64,000 bases of DNA from Flavobacterium alkalisoli (GTDB taxonomy: Bacteria; Bacteroidota; Bacteroidia; Flavobacteriales; Flavobacteriaceae), in contig NZ_CP042831.1 in NCBI RefSeq assembly GCF_008000935.1, positions 434,001 through 498,000 on the forward strand, written 5' to 3'. The notes beneath the pieces were generated by a model that did not search any database, had not been told where the DNA came from, and was given only the letters and a program-made list of their open reading frames with translations. The position numbers were made by a program, and so were the translations under genes. Positions 1 through 7,658 of the stretch are shown here, in pieces. How positions within the stretch are numbered: position 1 is the first letter of the stretch; each line of letters starts with the position of its first letter.

Positions 1-53
1 AAACAATCCTCAGGAATTTGAGGATACTTCCCTCTAACTTCTTTAATTACCAT
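1..53 (-). CDS. gamma carbonic anhydrase family protein (N-terminal fragment)
   Basis: Only the first 17 codons are in the window; the gene continues off the left edge. The reading begins MVIKEVRGKYPQIPEDCF, which I recognise as the usual start of flavobacterial gamma-class (hexapeptide-repeat, trimeric) carbonic anhydrase-like proteins. Nothing of the left-handed beta-helix or the metal-binding histidines is visible, so the call rests on the N-terminal sequence alone. The ATG is at 51-53 on the minus strand, downstream of the sprF terminator, so it is probably transcribed separately from sprF. Confidence 0.6.
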   Translation of the reverse strand, partial: MVIKEVRGKYPQIPEDC

Positions 54-63
54 AACAGATTCC

Positions 64-91
64 AAAAAAAAGTCCCGATAAAAATCGGGAC
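64..91 (-). terminator. Rho-independent terminator after sprF
   Basis: An 8-bp perfect stem (GTCCCGAT at 72-79, ATCGGGAC at 84-91) has a 4-nt loop. On the minus strand it is followed by a run of eight U (64-71). It lies between the sprF stop and the carbonic anhydrase start. Confidence 0.85.
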
Positions 92-113
92 AGAATTAAT
101 AATGCATTTATAA

Positions 114-1109
114 CTAGTTATTAACGGCCGGACAGTTACACTTGTAAGGCTCTCTACCACAAAACAGGTTAAGACCTAAAGTGATTTGGTGGAAACCTCC
201 ATTATCAAACTTAACATCACCTGTTAAGTATGAATAAGTATAGGCAAACATAAATTGTTTGTAGTTAACACCTATAATAGGAGTAAAATACTGTAGGTTT
301 TGATCTTTAGCACCATTACCATCTATGTATTGTGCACCATCAAGATATCTTCTGTAAGATAAACCTCCCCATACTTTACCAAAGTCTACATTTTTATAAA
401 CTTTAAGGTTAACATCTAAAGACTTCTCTTTTGTTTCATCTACCATTTGGAACATTAATGAAGGCTCCCATTGTAAACGGTCTGAATCTCCAAAAACGTA
501 TCCAACACTCATTAAGTATTTTCTTAGGTTATCACTTTCAATATCTGTATAAATATCTCTCTTGCTTGCAATAACGTTTTTAGCAACAAAGTGAGCATAA
601 AACTCAAGGAACTGATATGAAGCTCCAATATCAATATTGAAGTAAGAGTCTTTTTGCTGCATACCTCCATCAATAATAGGATCAAAATCTGGCTCAAACT
701 CAGTCTCGTCTAAGCGGCTTTGAACAAGACCAACGTTCATACCAAATGAAAGCTGGTTTAAGTCATAATAACCTCTTGAAAAACGGATATGGTGAGCATA
801 AGTTAATTTAGCTCCTGTTTGAGAATGGTAACCATTCTTATCATTGAAACCAATAATACCAATACCAGACTGCTCTCCTACCTTACCATTAAAACTTAAT
901 GTTTGTAACTGTGGAGCATCGTCCTGGCCAAACCATTGCTGACGTGCAGTCAGTCTTAATTTAGCACAGTTAGCCGCACCTGCCATAGATGGATATAGTA
1001 GGTAATAGTTATCTGACAGGTAATCTGAGTAAACCGCAATCCCTTCCTGCGAAAAAGAGAGCTGAGTTAGTAATAGTCCAAAAAATAGATAAATCTTTTT
1101 AAAATTCAT
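114..1109 (-). CDS. PorP/SprF family type IX secretion system membrane protein
   Basis: A 331-residue outer-membrane protein of the PorP/SprF family. In gliding Flavobacteriia these assist T9SS secretion or surface attachment of giant adhesins such as SprB, and are usually encoded just downstream of a T9SS type B substrate. The chosen ATG at 1109 gives a clear signal peptide (MNFKKIYLFFGLLLTQLSFSQ). An upstream in-frame extension to 1187 is rejected because it reads through a decayed sorting domain. The body shows the family's pattern: the N-terminal YLLYPSMAGA motif, the RQQW motif, and alternating beta strands ending in a C-terminal strand. It follows frameshifted adhesin A but is now separated from it by a terminator and a fossil C-terminus. 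It could be specific for adhesin A, adhesin B or both. Confidence 0.9.
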   Translation of the reverse strand: MNFKKIYLFFGLLLTQLSFSQEGIAVYSDYLSDNYYLLYPSMAGAANCAKLRLTARQQWFGQDDAPQLQTLSFNGKVGEQSGIGIIGFNDKNGYHSQTGAKLTYAHHIRFSRGYYDLNQLSFGMNVGLVQSRLDETEFEPDFDPIIDGGMQQKDSYFNIDIGASYQFLEFYAHFVAKNVIASKRDIYTDIESDNLRKYLMSVGYVFGDSDRLQWEPSLMFQMVDETKEKSLDVNLKVYKNVDFGKVWGGLSYRRYLDGAQYIDGNGAKDQNLQYFTPIIGVNYKQFMFAYTYSYLTGDVKFDNGGFHQITLGLNLFCGREPYKCNCPAVNN

Positions 1110-1116
1110 GTCGACC

Positions 1117-1244
1117 TTATCGTTTAATGAGAAATGCGCTTTAACTTTAATTGATGTTTTATATTTATTAACGGTCCTACAGGTCAATTTATTTTACTAA
1201 ATTTTTCCATAGCGGTCAAATATATAAATTTTTGCGTTAGGTTG
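1117..1244 (-). pseudogene. fossil of a third T9SS type B C-terminal sorting domain
   Basis: Read on the minus strand in one frame, 1244 onward gives QPNAKIYIFDRYGK, matching QPDAKVYIFDRYGK of the intact sorting domains at 12 of 14 positions. Two stop codons follow, and about 25 residues are missing compared with the intact domain. The same frame resumes with LTCRTVN and ends KVKAHFSL, matching VTYRETVN and KEFKAHFSL. The final bases TTA-AA-CGA-TAA would encode L-K-R-stop if one base were restored, exactly the usual ending. The would-be stop lies 7 nt before the sprF ATG. I infer that this is the old C-terminus of an adhesin once directly upstream of sprF. Confidence 0.75.
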
Positions 1245-1267
1245 GTAATGATAACTTAATAATATTA

Positions 1268-1299
1268 TAAAAATGCTACCACTTATGGCAGCATTTTTA
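1268..1299 (-). terminator. terminator after adhesin A
   Basis: A 9-bp stem with one mismatch (AATGCTACC at 72-80 of this block, GGCAGCATT at 1287-1295) is flanked by A and T runs, so it can work in both directions. It sits between the adhesin A stop codon and the fossil sorting domain. Confidence 0.7.
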
Positions 1300-1318
1300 T
1301 ATTTTAATTTAAATCTTT

Positions 1319-3250
1319 CTATCTCTTCAGTGAGAAGTGTGCCTTGAACTCCTTAACAACCGGCATACCGTTAACCGTCTCACGGTAGGTTACCGTGAAC
1401 CAGTAGTCCGTAGCTGGTAGTGGCGTACCGTTGAAGGTACCGTCCCAGCCCTCACTCTCTTCGGTGGCACTGATCTGCTTGATCAGCTTGCCGTAACGGT
1501 CAAAGATGTACACCTTAGCATCAGGCTGGTTCAACCCTATGATGTTCCAGGTATCGTGGTAACCGTCACCGTTAGGGGTGAAGTAATGCGGATAGTCCAC
1601 AAGGCTTACGCCCTCTATGGCAATCTCATCACACGCAAACTCCGTACTAACATCCCTTACATATACCGTATGGGTGCCTGCAGGTACATCGGTAAATACA
1701 TTGCTGCTCTGCCACATGCCGTCCTCATCAAGCTTGTACTCATATTCTCCATACCCTTCAACAAACACCGTGATAACCTGGTTGTCGCTGAAGTAGTTGG
1801 TCACCTCATAACCAACACCAACAGGGCTGGCAGGGCCGCTCTTCTGAACCTGGAAGGCTGCTGAGATATCAGAGATACAGTTCAGTGGTGCAGGGCCTGT
1901 TACCTCTACAGTATAGTTACCCTCGGCTATCGCCTCATAGGTAGGAGATGCCGGGTCATAATCGGTCAGTTCCACTCCGTCAAGGTACCACACAAAGCTG
2001 TAGCCCATACCGCTCGGGATGCCGCTGTCCAGGGTTACTGTCCTTAACACATCGTCGGTAGTGTAGTCCACACAGATCGTATCACTGCCGTCCACCGAGG
2101 TGATCACAGGCTCAGGCAATCTTTCCACTATAAGGGTGATCTCCGTGATGTCATGGCAACCGCTGATGGTCGAGGTGTTGGTCACCCTTGCATAGATGGT
2201 CATAACATCGGCAGTGGTGTTCACATACACCGTAGGGTCCGCTATAGGGTTGGTTGCATTATCTGCATCCTCAAAGCTCTCATAGTAGGCAACACTGTAG
2301 TCCGCAGGGTCCTGCGCTCCCAGTATCTCCGCATCGAAGACACTAAGGTCAAAGGCATGCATACCGTCGTTTGTACCGTCATCATCACAGGTAGACAGCG
2401 ATGGGTCGGCAGGGGCGTTGGCTACTGCGGCCTCCTCCACCAGGAGCTGCATCGGTGCGGTGGTGGTACAGCCGCTCTCTATGTGCTGTACCCATACAAG
2501 GATATCCTGTGGCGTGCTTATGTTGTTGTACTGGTTCGGCAGTGCTGTGCCCGCATCAAGGGCTGCCTGATCAAAGTAGAACCTTACAAGGTAATCGTTC
2601 GGGTCGGCATCCTCTCCCAGTATCTCAGGGATGTGGCTGCTTAGTATAAAGGTGGCAAAACCATCGGTGTTCTGCTCACAGATCGCATAGGCAGGAATCG
2701 CCCCGTTCTCGCCCAATGCAGGCAGCGGGTTAACGATAAGCTCAAGCTCAACGATCTGGTAACATACAGCATCATTCGGGTTGCCCGTGTTGGCCTCTAC
2801 CCTTACATAGATGGTAGCCGTACCGCTTACAAACTGCGTAGGGTCCGCTATGGCGTTTATATCCTGGTCCGCATCATCATAAGTAAGGTGGTAGCTTAAG
2901 ATAAGGTTCGGCTCGTTGTCCATGATATCTGCTGCTGCCTGGGTAAGGTCAAACTCCTCCTGGCCGTCCCCCGCATTGTTGTCATCACATAACACAAGGG
3001 CATCAGGGGTCGTATTCGGTGTAGGTAACGGAAGTACCTTTATGGTCATGGTAGTGTAGCTCTTACACCCTGCAAGGGTGATAACCTCTACCGTTAATGT
3101 CATCGGGTTGGAGGTGTTCACATAAGCAGTAGGGTCGGCAATCGGTGTGGTTGCCCCCGGCTCATAGTAGTTAACCGTGTAGCCAAGGCCTACCCCGAAT
3201 GGGCCCAGTATCGTGTTCTCCATTACCGTAAGGTCAAACTCCGTGGTCAT
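1319..3250 (-). CDS. adhesin A C-terminal fragment with T9SS type B sorting domain
   Basis: An open frame of 643 codons holding the last four repeats, an Ig-like segment, and the C-terminal domain (YPHYFTPNGDGYHDTW through KAHFSLKR) that directs T9SS export and cell-surface attachment. Its apparent ATG is internal; the frame is cut from the upstream part by loss of one A at ~3300 relative to copy B (which has TTAAGG where this copy has TTAGG on the plus strand). It has no signal peptide and so would not be exported if translated alone. Confidence 0.7.
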   Translation of the reverse strand: MTTEFDLTVMENTILGPFGVGLGYTVNYYEPGATTPIADPTAYVNTSNPMTLTVEVITLAGCKSYTTMTIKVLPLPTPNTTPDALVLCDDNNAGDGQEEFDLTQAAADIMDNEPNLILSYHLTYDDADQDINAIADPTQFVSGTATIYVRVEANTGNPNDAVCYQIVELELIVNPLPALGENGAIPAYAICEQNTDGFATFILSSHIPEILGEDADPNDYLVRFYFDQAALDAGTALPNQYNNISTPQDILVWVQHIESGCTTTAPMQLLVEEAAVANAPADPSLSTCDDDGTNDGMHAFDLSVFDAEILGAQDPADYSVAYYESFEDADNATNPIADPTVYVNTTADVMTIYARVTNTSTISGCHDITEITLIVERLPEPVITSVDGSDTICVDYTTDDVLRTVTLDSGIPSGMGYSFVWYLDGVELTDYDPASPTYEAIAEGNYTVEVTGPAPLNCISDISAAFQVQKSGPASPVGVGYEVTNYFSDNQVITVFVEGYGEYEYKLDEDGMWQSSNVFTDVPAGTHTVYVRDVSTEFACDEIAIEGVSLVDYPHYFTPNGDGYHDTWNIIGLNQPDAKVYIFDRYGKLIKQISATEESEGWDGTFNGTPLPATDYWFTVTYRETVNGMPVVKEFKAHFSLKR

Positions 3251-3297
3251 ATCATTCGGCAGGGCCTCGTTACATACGCTAAGTACAGGCGGACGTG

Positions 3298-3942
3298 TTA
3301 GGCAAGCGGGATATTGATATGGATGGTGAAGCTCTCGATGCTGTAGCAGCCCGTGGCAACATCCTCAATCCTTACATAGATAACCTCTCCGTCCTGGGCC
3401 GTGTAGCCCGCAGCGTTGGTAATCCTCGGTGCGCCGTTCTGGGCTGCCGTAAGGTTATTGAAGTAATGGATGATATAATCCGACGGGTCCGCATTGCCTA
3501 AGTGCTCCAGTATGTAGCTGTCCTGAACCGTAAGGTCCACGGCTGCCATGGCATCCTGGTCGTTGTTGTCCGTATCACAAAGGGTGATGTCCTGAAGGTC
3601 CGCATCGATCTGAGGCGTATCCACAACAATAAGGTTAAGCGCATAGGCCGTAGCCGTATAACAGCCCGTTACCGTGTTCTCCACCCTTACATAGATGGTC
3701 TGGTTATAGGCATTGGTATTGGTATAGTTGTCCGTATTAGGGATGGCGTTGATACCCAGTTCCGCATCCTGTGCCGTCTCGTGGAAGGTTACAGAAAGGT
3801 TCTCTCCGTTGTTGATCATATCCTCAACAAGGGCATCAAGGTCAAACTGGGCATGGCCGTCACTGTCTGGGTCACACATGGTAAGGTCTTCCTGGGAAGG
3901 GGGAACCACTATCGGTAGCGGCTCTACCCTGATATCAAGCAA
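3298..3942 (-). CDS. adhesin A internal repeat fragment
   Basis: An open frame of 214 codons covering roughly two of the ~105-residue repeats (CDPDSDGHAQFDLD and the following CDTDNNDQDAM unit). It lies between the indels at ~4017 and ~3300. It is not an independent gene: it has no signal peptide or sorting domain, and it aligns without a break to copy B upstream of the copy B frameshift at ~11356. Confidence 0.55.
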   Translation of the reverse strand: MLDIRVEPLPIVVPPSQEDLTMCDPDSDGHAQFDLDALVEDMINNGENLSVTFHETAQDAELGINAIPNTDNYTNTNAYNQTIYVRVENTVTGCYTATAYALNLIVVDTPQIDADLQDITLCDTDNNDQDAMAAVDLTVQDSYILEHLGNADPSDYIIHYFNNLTAAQNGAPRITNAAGYTAQDGEVIYVRIEDVATGCYSIESFTIHINIPLA

Positions 3943-4052
3943 TACGATCCTGTAGCAGCCCGTAGCCTCAATGGTAACCCTTACATAGATCGCCTCGGCA
4001 TTGCTCTGGTTACTATAAAGACTCAGGGGTCTCTATCTCATTTACGTTAGCA

Positions 4053-4667
4053 TCAGCATCCGCCAATGTATGGTGGAAGGTTTACGTTGATTCCCGTCTG
4101 GACCCCGATGATCTCAGGGATCTTAGTGGTAAGGTCAAACTCCTCAACCTCGTCAGGCTGCCCTCCTATAGTGTTCACATCACATAATGTGTATGGTGTA
4201 GGCTGGGTAGCAACAGGTAGCGGGTTGACGATAAGCTCCAGTTCCACGATGTCATAACAGCCCGTTGCATTGTCCGTTACCCTTACATAAACAGGGGAAT
4301 CGGTATTGGTAGCCGTGTAGCTGCCCGGGGTCGCAATGGCAGGGGTATTGGCCTGTGCTGCCTCAAGGGTCGCAAAATAGCCAACCGTGTACAGTGCAGG
4401 GTCCAATCCGCCAAGTATCTCAGACTCTCTTGAAGGAAGTACAAAGATACCCTCACCGTCAGTATCATCCGGACCGTTGTCGCATAGTGCATATGGTGCC
4501 GGTTCGGTGGCGATAGGCGCCTGGTGAACAATCAGCTGAAGCTCCTCGATGTCATAACAAACCGTAAAGGCCGAAGATACCCTGATGTAAAGCGTCTGGG
4601 TGTTCGCCTCGATATTGGTATAGTCAACAGGGTCAATGGCATTGGTACCAAACTCCGCGTCATCCAT
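4053..4667 (-). CDS. adhesin A internal repeat fragment
   Basis: An open frame of 204 codons with parts of three repeats (LCDNGPDDTDGEGIF and neighbours). The frame is lost at ~4081, where a T run is one base longer than in copy B. The final residues NLPPYIGGC are out-of-frame sequence; repaired, the protein continues NVTFHHTLADADANVNEIE, parallel to copy B. Confidence 0.5.
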   Translation of the reverse strand: MDDAEFGTNAIDPVDYTNIEANTQTLYIRVSSAFTVCYDIEELQLIVHQAPIATEPAPYALCDNGPDDTDGEGIFVLPSRESEILGGLDPALYTVGYFATLEAAQANTPAIATPGSYTATNTDSPVYVRVTDNATGCYDIVELELIVNPLPVATQPTPYTLCDVNTIGGQPDEVEEFDLTTKIPEIIGVQTGINVNLPPYIGGC

Positions 4668-4971
4668 GGTCTCGTGCGCAGTTACCGTAACATCGGTAAG
4701 CTGTGATTCTATATAGTCAATTACCGACTGTACGTCGAAATTCTCAAAACCGTCATTGTCAAAGGCACATTCCTCAAGGGCTGTCAGTGCAGGGGCAATA
4801 GGTGCAGGGTCAACATGAAGGGTAATCTGAACTGCCGTCCAGCAGCCCGTTACACTGCTCTGTAACCTTGCCCATATCTCTGGGCCATATCAGGGGCAAC
4901 ATAGATATCAGGAAGCTGCGTGGCAGCATCGCCTGTCTCTGCCTCTATCTGGCTGCTATAGTAACTAACCG

Positions 4972-7440
4972 TTACCGATGATACTCCCGAAGCAAGCAGG
5001 CTGAATCATGGCTGTGAAGGTCAAAGTCTGCCTGGCCCGGTACCTCCTCACACTCGTGGAAGTCCGTCTGCGCGCTGTCATAAATCGGAAGCGGGGTTAC
5101 AACCAAATCAAAATCAAAGACATCATAACACGTGGTTACCGTGTTCTCCAATCTTACATAGATCATCTGAGGGTTGGAAAGGTTCGCATAAGTTGTCAGG
5201 TTAACGATAGGGTTGGTAGCCGTCTCAGCATCATTAGCCGTCTCATAGTAGCTTACCGCATAATCAGGGTTACCACCGGTTACCTCCAAATCCTTACTCG
5301 TCAGGTCAAACTCCTCAATCCCGTCAGGGGTCATGTAGTCCGTCTGATCACATAATACGTAGTCGGTAATGGGAGATGATATGGTGGGTAAAGGATTAAC
5401 CATTAGTTGCACCTCTTCTATTGTATAACAATCAGTTGTTGTTCCATCCTCAACAAACCTCACATATATAGTTTGCGAATTTGGTACTGTATTGGTAAAT
5501 AAAGGCTGTGACTGCGGATTAATATTATTTTGCGCATCTGTTAAAGATAAATGCACTGTAGCTGTTAGATTAGGCTGACCATTCTCCATCTCTGCAATGG
5601 CTGGTGCCAGATTGAATTCCGCAATACCATCATTAGAAGCATCATCACAAAGCCCTAATGGTGTTGCAGGCATTAGCAGCGGCGCATCATTAATTGTAAT
5701 GGTTGCCATACTACTACCTTCAATGAGGCAGTTTTCAAAATCTTCAGCCACCGTATAAGTTATATCATAAGTTCCCGGAGTACTGTTTAAAAGATCAATT
5801 ACACCGGTATCAGGATCAATTGTCACGCCTGCAGGTGCTGTATAAATACCTCCTGTAGTAAACCCTGTTTCAGGAGTTGGTGAAGCTGAAACATCACTTG
5901 TACATACTGCTGCGGGTAAAGTAAAATCTGTAACAGGAGAAACTGCCGGGTTAACTGTTACTACTAAAGGATAAGCTGGTGACTGACATCCCTGATCAGA
6001 CTCCTGAAGCACATAGTAGGTTGTTGTACCAATCACTGACGTGTCTGGTGTTGGAGCATCAGGCAACTGATTACTGTTAAGGTAATATATCATAGTATAC
6101 CCAGGTTGATCTACAGGTATATCAATAGGTACAGCCGTTTGGTTCTGGCAATAAGTTATATTAGGTATTACCGGATCCTGCGGATAAGGCCCCGTAAAGG
6201 ATATTTCAATAGTACTTGTACAATACTGGGTAGTCCAGTCGAAGAAGTAAGAACCTGAAGGCCCGAAACCTGAAATCTGAACATTATTTGCAGAAGGGTC
6301 TGAAATTGTAACTGTAGACGGGTTATCAGTATGAGCTGACCATGTTCCTACTCCAGCAGCCTCTAAATCGGCAATAATATCACCACAACCCATATAATAA
6401 GGATTTGACGTAATAATACCATTATCTGCCGTAAAGCTGATTGCATCAAGGAAGTTACCCACACTGGCACCACCAACACTCGATACCGACTGTAGTATAA
6501 AACGGGTAACAGTTTGCCCTACAGGTACGGTATATGTCCCTGTATTATAACTCCATGCGGTATTCCCTGTTGAAACAGGAGCACCAACGTTTACATAAGG
6601 CCCCCCGGGAGGTCCGGCCAATAGCTGACAGGTATCTGTACCCTGACGCCCTCTGTGTGCAAATCCGTAATTAAACACAGTTGCTTGAGGGGTTTGATAA
6701 TCCTGATAAACTCCCGAAACAACATTGGCATTAAGCTCAATAAACTGTGTACCACTATAGGCAGGTACATTCTCATAATTGGGCTGCTGCCAAAATTCAA
6801 TCATCTCATCAGAAGCTGTAGTTCTCCATCCCTGTACCACATTATGGTTTACAAAAGTTGGAAAATTAGACCAAACCAAATCCGGCAATTCAAAGTCGTA
6901 ATTATTAGTCGTTATCAAACACTCCGTCTGATTATTATTTGATGGCGGTGGCGGCGTTGTTACACAAACAAGAAAAGTGTTTATGGTACTTGCCGTTACG
7001 GTATTAAAATAAATCCTCACCTTATAAACAGCACCTATAGTAAGCCCTGAAGCGTTTACAACATTATTCTGGCTACAATATAGTTGCGAAAGTGCTGTAC
7101 AGTCTCCCTCATACACAACGATAACCATAGGTTGTGGTGAGCCCGAAAAATTGGATAACGCAATAGTATGTGATGTAGAAGTTGCCGTAAACTGATACCA
7201 GATATCAGCACTGTTAAGTGCCGTACAGGTAGTACCCTGTGTAGAAACTGTAGCTTGCGTAAAGCTGGCAGTACTCCCTGCTGCACAAATTTCTGTAGGA
7301 TTGACTGTTAATGTAGTTGCCCCAGAACAATCGTCGTTTACAGGTGGCGGGAGCCGTTTTTCATTTAAGTTATAACCGTAATTATAATTGAACAATAAGA
7401 GTAAAAGTGCACAAAAGATATAAGTAATTCTTCCCATCAT
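4972..7440 (-). CDS. adhesin A N-terminal part (signal peptide, anchor domains, first repeats)
   Basis: An open frame of 822 codons. It holds the signal peptide, the NDDCSGAT-type domain, a probable carbohydrate-binding or jelly-roll region (~175-340: YDFELPDLVW, GTQFIELNA, NFLDAISF), PKD/Ig-like stretches, and the first three repeats. It ends DSACLLREYHR because a CA dinucleotide is inserted at ~4997 relative to copy B, where the protein continues DSALASGVSS. Residues up to about 685 (bases above ~5367) are unique to this gene; below that the sequence is shared with copy B. If truncated here, the product would be secreted to the periplasm but lack the T9SS signal. Confidence 0.75.
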   Translation of the reverse strand: MMGRITYIFCALLLLLFNYNYGYNLNEKRLPPPVNDDCSGATTLTVNPTEICAAGSTASFTQATVSTQGTTCTALNSADIWYQFTATSTSHTIALSNFSGSPQPMVIVVYEGDCTALSQLYCSQNNVVNASGLTIGAVYKVRIYFNTVTASTINTFLVCVTTPPPPSNNNQTECLITTNNYDFELPDLVWSNFPTFVNHNVVQGWRTTASDEMIEFWQQPNYENVPAYSGTQFIELNANVVSGVYQDYQTPQATVFNYGFAHRGRQGTDTCQLLAGPPGGPYVNVGAPVSTGNTAWSYNTGTYTVPVGQTVTRFILQSVSSVGGASVGNFLDAISFTADNGIITSNPYYMGCGDIIADLEAAGVGTWSAHTDNPSTVTISDPSANNVQISGFGPSGSYFFDWTTQYCTSTIEISFTGPYPQDPVIPNITYCQNQTAVPIDIPVDQPGYTMIYYLNSNQLPDAPTPDTSVIGTTTYYVLQESDQGCQSPAYPLVVTVNPAVSPVTDFTLPAAVCTSDVSASPTPETGFTTGGIYTAPAGVTIDPDTGVIDLLNSTPGTYDITYTVAEDFENCLIEGSSMATITINDAPLLMPATPLGLCDDASNDGIAEFNLAPAIAEMENGQPNLTATVHLSLTDAQNNINPQSQPLFTNTVPNSQTIYVRFVEDGTTTDCYTIEEVQLMVNPLPTISSPITDYVLCDQTDYMTPDGIEEFDLTSKDLEVTGGNPDYAVSYYETANDAETATNPIVNLTTYANLSNPQMIYVRLENTVTTCYDVFDFDLVVTPLPIYDSAQTDFHECEEVPGQADFDLHSHDSACLLREYHR

Positions 7441-7604
7441 ATGGATTTTTAACTAGCTAGTATATAAAAAGGTCCAAATTAATAAATATTCATACTGATT
7501 AACACAAAAAAAGGATGAAAATAAATCTATTTGCTATTTCTCTAAAAATTTGACCTTAGTTTTATGATAAAAACATTTAAAAAAAGATAAACCCTACCAA
7601 TTAA

Positions 7605-7637
7605 AAATAAGAAAAGCTGCATTGCTGCAGCTTTTCT
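7605..7637 (-). terminator. terminator after DUF4856 gene
   Basis: A perfect 11-bp stem (GAAAAGCTGCA at 7611-7621, TGCAGCTTTTC at 7626-7636) with a 4-nt loop is followed on the minus strand by a U-rich tail. Confidence 0.85.
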
Positions 7638-7658
7638 TATTAATATTTACATGACAGT

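Larger units (their letters stand above)
1321..5367 (-). repeat. 4.05-kb duplicated adhesin C-terminal module, copy A
   Basis: Nearly identical to 9062-13101. The offset between copies shifts by exactly 7 bases across the module, which the seven observed indels (five here, two in copy B) fully explain. The 3' edge is at the stop codon and the 5' edge inside a repeat. Apart from the last ~190 bases and a diverged stretch at ~4011-4083, I counted only about ten substitutions. By eye the module is about 50-57% GC, against about 37-40% in the flanking parts of the same genes. Confidence 0.9.
1319..7440 (-). pseudogene. adhesin A: giant T9SS type B sorting-domain protein, frameshifted
   Basis: One gene of about 2040 codons if repaired. 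It starts with a signal peptide (MMGRITYIFCALLLLLFNY), then a VNDDCSGAT-type N-terminal domain (residues ~35-170) and a probable jelly-roll/anchor domain (~175-340). Next come Ig/PKD-like segments, about twelve ~105-residue repeats (Cys-Asp near the start, FDL, IYVRVE, LIVNPLP), and the ~90-residue gliding-associated C-terminal domain ending KAHFSLKR. Compared with copy B it carries five small indels: +2 at ~4997, +2 at ~4879, +1 at ~4081, +1 at ~4017, and -1 at ~3300. No base substitution creates a stop. The predicted product is a surface or secreted adhesin exported by T9SS. The breaks may be real or may be assembly errors in a repeat. Confidence 0.8.

Noticed and set aside
1110..1187. N-terminal extension of sprF
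   Set aside because: The extra 26 codons read through the fossil sorting domain (KAHFSL). The ATG at 1109 gives a proper signal peptide.
3295..3305. Phase variation by slipped-strand repeats as the cause of the adhesin frameshifts
   Set aside because: The indel sites are not long homopolymers or tandem simple repeats; most have runs of two or three bases, too short for efficient slippage.
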